In this document: piece by piece, positions 1 to 8,571 of the stretch
Layout of the letters: each line of letters starts with the position of its first letter
How positions within the stretch are numbered: position 1 is the stretch's first letter
Source: Erythrobacter sp.
GTDB lineage: Bacteria; Pseudomonadota; Alphaproteobacteria; Sphingomonadales; Sphingomonadaceae
Reading direction: 5' to 3'
DNA length: 33,506 nt
Assembly (NCBI GenBank): GCA_030731635.1
Contig: JANQTR010000227.1
Span: forward strand, 1-33,506
Notes under the pieces: model-generated
What the model was told of the DNA's origin: nothing
What the model saw: the letters and a program-made list of their open reading frames with translations, nothing else
Database searches by the model: none
Translations under genes and position numbers: made by a program

Positions 1-2
1 GG

Positions 3-1181
3 ATGACATCGGCCCGCGCCCGGCTGCTCGCGGCGACGTTGCTGACAGCGGCAGCGCACCCGGCGAGTGCCGCAACGTCGGCAGCCACGAGTATGTGGAG
101 CGGTTTTTCCGCGGCGTGGGATGGCGGCGTCACAATCGCCTTGTTCGTTCCGCCGATCGTTCTCATCAGCTTTTCCGCTGCAAGTGTGCTGGCCAAACGG
201 CATCACTCGGCCAAGCCTGGCGCGATGCGCGGCGCGGGGCTGCGACACAAAGCGCTCCGTGATGCACGGCAAAGCGTGATCCATCACCGGCGCGATCCTC
301 CGAAAAATTCCGGCGATACCGCCAGCGAGGAAGCGGCAGAAATCGTGCATGTTACCAACCCGCTCCTTGGCATGTTGCGGCAAATGGGAGACAGCCTTGG
401 TGCAATCGCCGGGCTGATCGGCACAGCATCGGGCACGCTGGCAGCGATATCGCGAGGGAGCCCGCCCGGTGGGCACGGCGTGCAAGCTTGGCGCAGAGAC
501 GCTCTGAGCCAAGCGTCGTCCGTTGATCTCAGCGCTAGCGATGACCCCAGCATCGCAGCCGCGATCCGCAGCGAATCCGCCTTCGTGCTGGGCGCTGCGC
601 AGTCGCTCGAAGCAAGCATTGGGGATGCCGCCGACGCGATCAACGAACTTGCCGAGATGTTATCCAGTGCGGCGGCTTCTGCATTATCAGCATCAGACTT
701 GTCGGCCCGCGCCGCAGACGTGCTACAGGTAGCTGCGGTAAGCCTCACGCGGCTTGATGACACGGCGCTGCGGATAGCCGAAATCGCCGCGTTCATTGAA
801 ATGGTCGCCTCGCAGACCCAGCAGGCGACCGCGATCACCTTCGCTTCTGTCGCCAATATCATTGGCGGCGCGGTCCAGGCGCAGCAATCCATCGACGAGG
901 CAAGCAGCCTGATTGCCAAGCTTCACGATACCATGTGGGCGGTACCGGAGAATTTCGGAAGTCCCGCACAAGAAACCAGAAACATGAGCACCCCGGTGGT
1001 CGGCGCCAGGGCCGTGACCGATCATCTGGCCCAGTCGCTCAGCGTTATGCAGCAGCGGTCCAATACCACGACCGACAGCGCGGCCACCCCCCGCCAACAG
1101 GCCCGCCTGCCGGTCGTGCAGGACGACCGCAGCGTTGACGATGTGATCCCGGTGGACAGGCTGCCGTGCAAGCTAGGGTGA
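3..1181 (+). CDS. Membrane-anchored coiled-coil protein, possibly a degenerate methyl-accepting chemotaxis-like protein; 5' end may lie outside the window
   Basis: 392-aa ORF with one hydrophobic segment (VTIALFVPPIVLISFSAASVLA) and long Ala/Ser/Asp-rich helical repeats with an IAEIAAFIEMVASQTQQAT segment resembling MCP signalling helices; canonical hairpin-tip motif absent. Confidence 0.5.
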   Translation: MTSARARLLAATLLTAAAHPASAATSAATSMWSGFSAAWDGGVTIALFVPPIVLISFSAASVLAKRHHSAKPGAMRGAGLRHKALRDARQSVIHHRRDPPKNSGDTASEEAAEIVHVTNPLLGMLRQMGDSLGAIAGLIGTASGTLAAISRGSPPGGHGVQAWRRDALSQASSVDLSASDDPSIAAAIRSESAFVLGAAQSLEASIGDAADAINELAEMLSSAAASALSASDLSARAADVLQVAAVSLTRLDDTALRIAEIAAFIEMVASQTQQATAITFASVANIIGGAVQAQQSIDEASSLIAKLHDTMWAVPENFGSPAQETRNMSTPVVGARAVTDHLAQSLSVMQQRSNTTTDSAATPRQQARLPVVQDDRSVDDVIPVDRLPCKLG

Positions 1182-1258
1182 AGCGACGCACTCGCTAGAA
1201 TGCGTTTGAGATAACTGCGCCCCATCGAGGGGAAAATCTCAATCTTCTCAGAGGCCGG

Positions 1259-1349
1259 TGGCGGAGACGGAGGGATTCGAACCCTCGGTACCCTGATAGA
1301 GTACGGTTCCTTAGCAGGGAACTGGTTTCAGCCACTCACCCACGTCTCC
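1259..1349 (-). tRNA. tRNA-Ser(GCU), 3' CCA encoded
   Basis: Reverse complement GGAGACGTGGGTGAGTGGCTGAAACCAGTTCCCTGCTAAGGAACCGTACTCTATCAGGGTACCGAGGGTTCGAATCCCTCCGTCTCCGCCA; acceptor stem GGAGACG/CGTCTCC, anticodon loop CTGCTAA, long variable arm, TTCGAAT T-loop. Confidence 0.95.
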
Positions 1350-1635
1350 GGGCAACAGCGTTGGCTGCGAGTGCGGCGCTATAGTCACCATGTGTGCCAG
1401 CGGCAAGGTGGCTTGCAAGAAAAACCGCATTAAGCAGCCAGATCGGCAGAACGGGCGAAAAAATGACCCTGCACAGAACCGATGATTCGGCCCGCATTCA
1501 GGCAAGCCGCTTTAGCCCGGATCGTCTCGTCGCGAATCTGATTCGGCTCGGCGACAAGCGATTGCAGCATGGCACGCGAAGCCGTTTGCTGCACCACGCA
1601 TCAATCCGGGCTGACTTGGCCCGGCGAAAGGCTGC

Positions 1636-2460
1636 ATGATGATTGTGATGACCCCGCGCCCCGCCGATCTTCGCCGCTGGTTTTCAGGCCTTGCCTTGGC
1701 TGCCGTGGCAGCACTGATGCTGGGCGGGATATCGGTCGCACCGCTTGCCGCGCAGGACCTTGAAAGCTTTGACCCTGATCAGGCTTATGACGGGCCAAAT
1801 AGCGGCGCCGCGGGCGGGGTCGACGCTGATCTGGCCACTCCTGCTGCGCCAGAAGCATCTGCGACCAATCCGGGTTTCGATAGCGAATTTGGCGATCTGG
1901 CTAACCCTGCCGCCGTTGATGCACAACCTGTTCAAACCGGCCCCGCTACCACCGCGCCGACTGCCGCCAGCACCACTACCACCTACGGCGAAGACGACCT
2001 GATTGGCGCGGCCGAAGGCGTTTTCGGCAAGGGCGCAGAAGGGCTCGCCAAGCTGATTGAGGATATGCTCAAGAAGCAGGGCGAACCCAATGGCTATATT
2101 GTGGGGCGCGAAGCAGGCGGGGCCTTTATCGTCGGTGCGCGTTATGGTTCGGGCACGCTGCACCACAAGATCGAAGGCGAACATAAGGTCTACTGGACCG
2201 GCCCTTCGATCGGATTTGATGCCGGAGCCAACGCGGCCAACACGTTTGTGCTGGTCTATAACCTTTACGACACCGACGATCTCTACAAACGCTTTCCGGC
2301 GGGAGAGGGGCAGGCCTATTTCGTCGGTGGGCTCAACGCGAGCTATCTGCGGCGCGGTGATATTGTGCTGATCCCGATCCGGGTCGGTGCGGGCCTGCGA
2401 CTGGGGATCAATGCGGGATACATGAAGTTCTCCAAGGAGCAGCGCTGGCTGCCTTTTTGA
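1636..2460 (+). CDS. DUF1134 (EipA-like) envelope protein
   Basis: Signal peptide, low-complexity Ala/Pro/Thr linker, then GREAGGAFIVGARYGSGTLHHK...GPSIGFDAGANAANTFVLVYNLYD...YFVGGLNASYLRRGDIVLIPIRVGAGLRLGINAGYMKFS typical of DUF1134. Confidence 0.85.
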   Translation: MMIVMTPRPADLRRWFSGLALAAVAALMLGGISVAPLAAQDLESFDPDQAYDGPNSGAAGGVDADLATPAAPEASATNPGFDSEFGDLANPAAVDAQPVQTGPATTAPTAASTTTTYGEDDLIGAAEGVFGKGAEGLAKLIEDMLKKQGEPNGYIVGREAGGAFIVGARYGSGTLHHKIEGEHKVYWTGPSIGFDAGANAANTFVLVYNLYDTDDLYKRFPAGEGQAYFVGGLNASYLRRGDIVLIPIRVGAGLRLGINAGYMKFSKEQRWLPF

Positions 2461-2515
2461 TCAAATCAGTGCAATGCCGGTTGCGATGCGCGCGGCGGCG
2501 CGCCATGGCCAAGCC

Positions 2516-3694
2516 ATGATGCTTGAACGACTCAGCCCACAAGCGCCTGATGCGCTGCTCGCCCTGATCCGTCTCCACGCGGCTGACCCGCGGGAAGACA
2601 AAATTGACCTTGGCGTTGGCGTCTACCGCACCGAAGACGGCGCAACCCCGGTGTTCGCCGCAATCAAGGCGGCGGAACAGCATCTGGTCGATACGCAGGA
2701 CTCAAAGTCCTATCTTGGGCCAGAGGGCGACACCGGCTTCGTCAACGCCTTGATGCCCTATATCTTCGGCGCTGACCCGACCATGGGTGGCCGCATTGCG
2801 GGGATGCAGACCCCAGGTGGCACCGGAGCAGTGCGGTTGGCGCTGGCATTGGCGCAAAAGGCTGGGGTGAAACGCGTGCACATGGGCGTGCCGAGCTGGC
2901 CCAACCATGCACAGATCCTCGCCGATCTCGGCATGGAGCTTGCCCCCTTTGATCACGCCAACACCAATGGCAGCGCGAACCTTGATGCGGTGCTCGCCGC
3001 GGTCAATGGCGCAGGCGCAGATGAGGCGGTGCTGCTCCATGCGTGCTGTCACAACCCGACCGGAATCGATTACACCGGCGACCAGTGGGCGGCGATTGCC
3101 GATGCCTTTGCGGCCAGTGGCACCTTTCCGATCATCGACAGCGCCTATCAGGGGCTTGGCTATGGGATGGAAGAAGACGCGGCAGGAATGCGCGCCGTGC
3201 TCGCAAAGGTGCCCGAAGCCTTTATCGCCTATAGTTGCGACAAGAATTTCGGCCAATATCGCGACCGGGTGGGTGCGTTCTATATTCTCAGCGACGATCA
3301 CGCCGCGCTGGACACCGCCTTTTCCAATGCCAATGCGCTGGCCCGTGCGTGCTGGTCAATGCCGCCCGATCATGGCGGCGCGGCGGTGCGGATCATCCTG
3401 CGCGATCCCGACATGACCAAGGCGTGGCTGGCCGAGCTTGACGATATGCGCGCGCGGATGCGGCAGGTGCGCGACGCACTGGCCAAGGCGGGCAGTGCAG
3501 GGCGGATTGACCTCACCCCGCTGGGCACGCAGCACGGGCTGTTCGCGATGCTGCCGGTGACCAAGGACGAGGTCACGCGCTTGCGCGAAGAACACGGAAT
3601 CTACATGGCCGGATCGGGCCGCATCAATATCGCCGGTCTGACGATGGGCAACCTGCCCAAATTCATCGCCGCGCTGGCGGCAGTCGCAGGCTAG
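2516..3694 (+). CDS. Aromatic/aspartate amino acid aminotransferase (class I, AspC/TyrB-like)
   Basis: KIDLGVGVYRTEDGATPVF, HACCHNPTGIDYT, DSAYQGLGYGMEEDA, SCDKNFGQYRDRVGAFY (PLP Lys), SGRINIAGL; ORF open from 2474, start uncertain. Confidence 0.92.
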   Translation: MMLERLSPQAPDALLALIRLHAADPREDKIDLGVGVYRTEDGATPVFAAIKAAEQHLVDTQDSKSYLGPEGDTGFVNALMPYIFGADPTMGGRIAGMQTPGGTGAVRLALALAQKAGVKRVHMGVPSWPNHAQILADLGMELAPFDHANTNGSANLDAVLAAVNGAGADEAVLLHACCHNPTGIDYTGDQWAAIADAFAASGTFPIIDSAYQGLGYGMEEDAAGMRAVLAKVPEAFIAYSCDKNFGQYRDRVGAFYILSDDHAALDTAFSNANALARACWSMPPDHGGAAVRIILRDPDMTKAWLAELDDMRARMRQVRDALAKAGSAGRIDLTPLGTQHGLFAMLPVTKDEVTRLREEHGIYMAGSGRINIAGLTMGNLPKFIAALAAVAG

Positions 3695-3704
3695 GGGCCC
3701 GCCT

Positions 3705-4262
3705 TTGCTCGATCGGCAGCCGGTGCTGGAAGGGGAGCGGCTGATGCTGAGGCCCTTGCACAGGGATGATTGGAACGCGCTGTTAGCAGTTGCCTCCGAT
3801 CCGCTGATCTGGGAGCAACACCCCGCGCATGATCGCTGGCAAGAGCCGGTATTCCGGGCCTTCTTCGATGATGCGCTGGCGCAGGGCGGGGGGCTGGTGG
3901 CGATCGACAAGGCCAAAGGACAGAGCGCCGACGCGATAATCGGCTCCTCACGCTTTCAGGGGCTGGAGGAAGCCGGTGGCGGCTCGGTTGAGATCGGCTG
4001 GACGTTTCTGGCCCGCGCCTGCTGGGGCGGCCACTTCAACCACGAAATGAAGCGCCTGATGCTCGCCCATGCGCTTGCCAGCGTGGCCGAATGCCGTTTT
4101 CTGGTGGGAGAAAACAACAACCGCTCGCGCCGCGCGCTGGAAAACATCGGCGCAAAGCTGACCGACCGATGCGAGGAGCGGATCATGGCAGGCGGTGCGG
4201 TAATCCCGCACGTCACCTATGTCATCCGGCGCGAGGATTTCACTGCAGGGTTGCCAAGCTGA
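3705..4262 (+). CDS. GNAT family N-acetyltransferase (RimJ/RimL type)
   Basis: LEGERLMLRPLHRDDWNALLAVASDPLIWEQHP...EIGWTFLARACWGGHFNHEMKRLMLAHA...NNRSRRALENIGAKL. Confidence 0.88.
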   Translation: MLDRQPVLEGERLMLRPLHRDDWNALLAVASDPLIWEQHPAHDRWQEPVFRAFFDDALAQGGGLVAIDKAKGQSADAIIGSSRFQGLEEAGGGSVEIGWTFLARACWGGHFNHEMKRLMLAHALASVAECRFLVGENNNRSRRALENIGAKLTDRCEERIMAGGAVIPHVTYVIRREDFTAGLPS

Positions 4263-4729
4263 CAGAAGGGACACTTCGTCCGCTTAGAAGTGGGCGGACA
4301 GGGGATGTGGGCTGAATTTGCGGTCCTAAACCGTGCAATAACGTTCGCGAGCCAGAGGACATCGACGATGGCAAAGAGCCGTCGTCCCAATCCCTTCGCG
4401 CCACAGCTTAGGAAAATCGGGAATGACCGCTTTCGGACAGATGCTAGGTGTGTGTGACGGTTCGGAAAGTGGTTGGAAAGGCGAACTGGGGTTTCGACCA
4501 AATGATTGGAGGTTGCGGTCATCGGGCCGGAGTGTGCTCTTTTGAAACCCCTGCACCCTGATTCCCCGTGTGCGCCATGACACCTCTGGAGCCTGAAAAC
4601 AGGTCAAGCCCTCCGCGTGCACCGTGTGCGGGGTCGGCCTTCCAGGCTTCGAACTTGTGTCTCCCCCCGCCATTGGGCGTGCAGGGACATTTCGCAAACT
4701 GCCCGAATGGAAAGTGCCAGTCGAGCAAT

Positions 4730-4743
4730 TGACACCGGTGTCG
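4730..4743. promoter_or_regulatory. Putative LacI-family operator, copy 1 (TGACACCGGTGTCG)
   Basis: 12-bp perfect palindrome GACACCGGTGTC 77 bp upstream of the 4820 CDS; same motif at 7715 and 9922 around a LacI-family gene. Confidence 0.8.
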
Positions 4744-4819
4744 GAAACGTGAAAGGCCTGCGCTAGGGAATGGACGGCATCAGCAGGAAGCGTGCCGACA
4801 CAAGAGAGGCAGCAAGGGT

Positions 4820-6547
4820 ATGGCCTTCCGACATTGGGAAAAGCTAGCTAGGTTAGGTGTTGCGACGATCAGTGTCATTTCCGTCGCCTTGGTAAGCACT
4901 GCGCCCAGCGCTGCCTCAGAGGAACGTTTACCACGCCTGCTCGCAATCGAGAACGGCGCTCCGGACTTCAGCTATGCGGGTTATCGGTTCGGCTTGACGC
5001 CCTTGCCGACAGCACAAGGCACGATCATTGACGCGCGATTGCACGGCGTTGTTCCCGATGATGGGAAAGACGATGCAAAGGCCTTGCTTCACGCGATTGC
5101 CGCAGCTTCCCAGATCGACGGAAAGGTCACGGTGCAATTGCCCGCAGGCCGCATCCAGATTGGTGAGGTTATTCCTCTGGAGCGCAGCAATTTCGTTTTG
5201 CGGGGCACAGGCTCCGATGCTGGTGGAACGGAACTCTATTTTCCTCGCCCGCTCAAGATTGTCGACGATCCGGCGCGGCAGGAAGAGCTGCGCGGCTATC
5301 TGAAACATGAAAACAAGTTCGAGGTGATCCCGGACCAGAACATCAACTTCCTGTTTAGCGAGTATAGCTGGTCCGGGGGGTTTCTGTTGGTCGGCCCGAA
5401 AAAGGGCCGGCCGGTGTCTTATGATCCCGCGCGCGACCGCCGTACACCGGTTCTGGCCGATCCGGTTTCAGCGGCGCAATTCGCCCGGATGATCAAGGTC
5501 AAGGACGCCTCGTCACTCAAGGTTGGACAGGTGGTGCAGGTCCAGTGGTATTCAGTCGATGGCCCGGACAGCGCGATCCTGCGCTCAATGTATAGCGATC
5601 TTTCGGACTGGAATGAAAGCGAAGCGGGGACAGCTGCCCCGCTCAAGATCGGATCACATCACTGGACTTTTGCCAACCGGCCGGTCGTGGCGCAGCCGAC
5701 ACGGATCACCGCAATCAAGGGCAATGTCGTGACCATCGGCGATCCGCTGTTGCATGGTATCTCTACCGGTCAGCCAGCGGTGATTGCCGCCTGGGAGCAT
5801 CTTGAAGAGGTGGGGATTGAGGCGATGAAGCTGACATTCCCCGACAATCCGTGGTTCGGCCACCACCTCGAAGCGGGCTATAACGGGATCTATCTGACCG
5901 GCCTATTCGATGGCTGGGTGCGCGATGTCGAAATTCACAATGCCGACAGCGGTATCCTGACGGACAATGCTGGCTCGATCACCATCGACACGGTCCGCAC
6001 CACCGGCGAACACAAGGCCCATTACACAGTTCATGTCGGCGCGGTGCACAATGTGTTGGTGCGGGATCTGATAGCCGAGAACCCGGCGGTTCATCCCGTA
6101 AGCGTCAACACTCGCTCAACCCGTTCGGTGTTCCTGCGTGCTGACGTGCGCCAGGCTGCCATCATTGATCAGCATTCGGGATCCAACCATCAGAATCTGT
6201 TCGATCAGCTAACCTTGCATGTTGCGCCGTTCGCCACCGCCAATGGCTGGACTTACCGTCTGTGGGAGGGCGGTGGAGCACCCTATTGGAAGCCGGGGCA
6301 CGGGCTTTATAATACTCATTGGAACCTCAAGCTGGTGTTTCCCGACACCGTGCCAAACGACGCGGTTGTTGCCATCACCAGCGGGCTTGAAGGGCCGGGA
6401 GCACGGATCGTCGGGCTGCACGGCAATCGTCGGCTGGCAGCGGATTACCGGCCTGCACCTTACATCGAAATGCAGAACGAGGCGGTCAGCTCTGCCCCGT
6501 CGCTTTACGAATATCAGCTCGCACTGCGCCGGGTGCGGATGAGGTGA
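4820..6547 (+). CDS. Secreted right-handed beta-helix protein, Pectate_lyase_3-like; putative polysaccharide lyase
   Basis: N-terminal signal peptide (SVALVSTAPSAASEE), DARLHGVVPDDGKDDAKALLHAIAAA...VTVQLPAGRIQIGEVIPLERSNFVLRGTG typical of the Pectate_lyase_3 N-terminus, beta-helix-like repeats; located in a uronate catabolism locus. Confidence 0.75.
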   Translation: MAFRHWEKLARLGVATISVISVALVSTAPSAASEERLPRLLAIENGAPDFSYAGYRFGLTPLPTAQGTIIDARLHGVVPDDGKDDAKALLHAIAAASQIDGKVTVQLPAGRIQIGEVIPLERSNFVLRGTGSDAGGTELYFPRPLKIVDDPARQEELRGYLKHENKFEVIPDQNINFLFSEYSWSGGFLLVGPKKGRPVSYDPARDRRTPVLADPVSAAQFARMIKVKDASSLKVGQVVQVQWYSVDGPDSAILRSMYSDLSDWNESEAGTAAPLKIGSHHWTFANRPVVAQPTRITAIKGNVVTIGDPLLHGISTGQPAVIAAWEHLEEVGIEAMKLTFPDNPWFGHHLEAGYNGIYLTGLFDGWVRDVEIHNADSGILTDNAGSITIDTVRTTGEHKAHYTVHVGAVHNVLVRDLIAENPAVHPVSVNTRSTRSVFLRADVRQAAIIDQHSGSNHQNLFDQLTLHVAPFATANGWTYRLWEGGGAPYWKPGHGLYNTHWNLKLVFPDTVPNDAVVAITSGLEGPGARIVGLHGNRRLAADYRPAPYIEMQNEAVSSAPSLYEYQLALRRVRMR

Positions 6548-6572
6548 AGCTGTGCCTTCCGACCGTGCGGCC

Positions 6573-7619
6573 CTATGCAACAGGCGGCGGCGCGATTGAG
6601 GCACGCTCAACCAGTTCTGACGGCAAGTGAACGAAATCGCTCGAAAAGCGGCGGCTGGGCAGGAAATCACCAACCAGTTTTTCCGCAGCGAGAACACCCA
6701 TGTCGCGGATCGGCCAGCGGACCGTAGTGAGCGATGGCCAGACATGTGTGGCCGTGGGCGAATCGTCAAAGCCCACCAGCGACAGGTCGCGCGGGATCTG
6801 GAGGTTGCGCTCAAAGGCGGCGTGCATGACGCCTGCGGCCATTTCATCATTGCTGGCAAAGATCGCTGTTGGGCGCGGATCGAGGCTGAGTAGCAGGCGA
6901 CCGGCAGAGCGGCCGGACTCGAAACGGTAATCACCCTGAGCACTATAATCTGGCGGAACAGGCAGGCCAGCTGCCTCCATCGCTGCATGAAACCCAAGTT
7001 CGCGCTCAGCTGCCGAACGGAACCCCTGCGGTCCGCGGACAAAGCCGATCCGCCGATGCCCCATCGCAATCAGCAGGCGGCACGCTTCCGTGACCGCGAT
7101 CCTGTCGGTCGAGGTGACGCTATGGTCATCATCATCAAGCGCAGCCGAACCTACCCGGACAAACCGCACACCCATTGATCGGCACAGCGCGCCGATCTCG
7201 TCACGCTCTGAAATCGGAGGAAGGATGATGGCACCGATCGGGCGCTGCTGCTGAAGGAATGCGGCCACATCGTCGAGCATCGCGGGGGAGCGGCGGTCAA
7301 CCGGCCGCACCATCAGCGCCAGCTCGCTGTGCCGGATGGCGTCGAGAATGCCGCGCTCGAAATTCTGCACCGTTTGTGCATTGGGATTGTCGTGTAGCAA
7401 CACAATTGCAAAATTGCGCCCAAGTGCCAGCGCGCGTGCCTGCGGATTGGGGACATAGCCGAGAGCAAGGATAGCCTGCTCCACCCGTTCCCTTGTGGTG
7501 ACGCTGAGTCCCTGCGAACCGTTGATGACCCGGCTGACCGTCTTCTTGGAAACGCCCGCCTGTGACGCGACATCATTGATAGTAGGCTTGCGGTTGGGCT
7601 GATTTGAACCGGATGACAT
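6573..7619 (-). CDS. LacI family transcriptional regulator
   Basis: KPTINDVASQAGVSKKTVSRVINGSQGLSVTTRERVEQAILALGYVPNPQARALALGR HTH plus periplasmic-binding-like domain (FASNDEMAAGVMHAAFE, VGFDDSPTATHVWPSLTTVRWP). Confidence 0.95.
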   Translation of the reverse strand: MSSGSNQPNRKPTINDVASQAGVSKKTVSRVINGSQGLSVTTRERVEQAILALGYVPNPQARALALGRNFAIVLLHDNPNAQTVQNFERGILDAIRHSELALMVRPVDRRSPAMLDDVAAFLQQQRPIGAIILPPISERDEIGALCRSMGVRFVRVGSAALDDDDHSVTSTDRIAVTEACRLLIAMGHRRIGFVRGPQGFRSAAERELGFHAAMEAAGLPVPPDYSAQGDYRFESGRSAGRLLLSLDPRPTAIFASNDEMAAGVMHAAFERNLQIPRDLSLVGFDDSPTATHVWPSLTTVRWPIRDMGVLAAEKLVGDFLPSRRFSSDFVHLPSELVERASIAPPPVA

Positions 7620-7714
7620 GCTATGCCGTGTGTTCCTGATCCAGCGCTAACGTCAAGTGAAATGCACCCCTGCCGCGCCTGCCGCTACGGGCGACACACA
7701 TGTAAGATCATGGA

Positions 7715-7730
7715 TTGACACCGGTGTCAA
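7715..7730. promoter_or_regulatory. Putative LacI-family operator, copy 2 (TTGACACCGGTGTCAA)
   Basis: 16-bp perfect palindrome in the divergent intergenic region between the LacI gene and the FAH-family gene; contains a TTGACA -35-like hexamer. Confidence 0.85.
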
Positions 7731-7773
7731 CGTGCGTCATGTTGATATTCGCAGAGGGGAATTGGGTCAAGCC

Positions 7774-8571
7774 ATGAGCGACCACGGGAAAATTGCGCGG
7801 GCATTTGTCGACGCGCGGCGGGATGACACGTTGTTGCATGCCTATCCCGGGGCAATGCCTGCCTCCCTCGCTGACGCTTACCGTATTCAGGATCGGGCCA
7901 TCGCCAGCGACGGCCGGTCAATCGGCGGCTGGAAACTTGGCCGGATTCGGTCGCCCGAGGCGAGCCAGTTTGGCGCCGAACGCCTCGCAGGACCGATCTT
8001 CAGCAATTCGATTGTGATCCCTGAGAACAGCGATCCCGTGGCGGTCCAAGTTCTGAGCGGCTTTGCTGCAGTCGAAGCCGAAGTCCTGCTACGGGTGTCA
8101 TCGACGCCGCCAGCCAACCTTTCGACTGAGGACGCACCCAAATTCGTCGATGAGGTGCGACTGGGAATCGAAATCGCAAGCTCGCCCTTTTTAGGGATCA
8201 ACCAGAATGGGCCCGCGGTCACGGTGTCGGACTTCGGCAATAATTTTGGACTGGTGGTGGGCCCGCCGATCCCAGACGCAATGGCGCCAGGCGCGCTGGA
8301 CCAGCTCGCGGAGCTCACGATAGACAATGTCACGGTCGGCACTGGCCTTGTGGTGGATATGCTCGACGGACCGTTCGGTTCACTCGCCTTTCTCGCGCGC
8401 CTGCTAGCCGAACGCGGACGTAGGCTCGAGCCGGGGCAATGGATATCGAGCGGCGCGATCACTGGGGTGCATCCGGTCAGGCATGGGCAGCACGTGCGCG
8501 CCACTTTCGGAAGTGGCCTTGCCATCGAGTGCACCACTGTCCCGGCACTGCTGCCGGAGAGCGCGAAATGA
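7774..8571 (+). CDS. 2-keto-4-pentenoate hydratase / fumarylacetoacetate hydrolase superfamily protein
   Basis: LADAYRIQDRAIASDGRSIGGWKLGRI, AAVEAEVLLRVSS, RLGIEIASSPF, VTVSDFGNNFGLVVGPPIP: MhpD-like pattern. Start moved from 7657 to ATG 7774 because the operator lies inside the longer ORF. Confidence 0.85.
   Translation: MSDHGKIARAFVDARRDDTLLHAYPGAMPASLADAYRIQDRAIASDGRSIGGWKLGRIRSPEASQFGAERLAGPIFSNSIVIPENSDPVAVQVLSGFAAVEAEVLLRVSSTPPANLSTEDAPKFVDEVRLGIEIASSPFLGINQNGPAVTVSDFGNNFGLVVGPPIPDAMAPGALDQLAELTIDNVTVGTGLVVDMLDGPFGSLAFLARLLAERGRRLEPGQWISSGAITGVHPVRHGQHVRATFGSGLAIECTTVPALLPESAK

Noticed and set aside
4745-4754. AAACGTGAAA considered as a second parS half-site
   Set aside because: Only one arm resembles parS; the palindrome is not present
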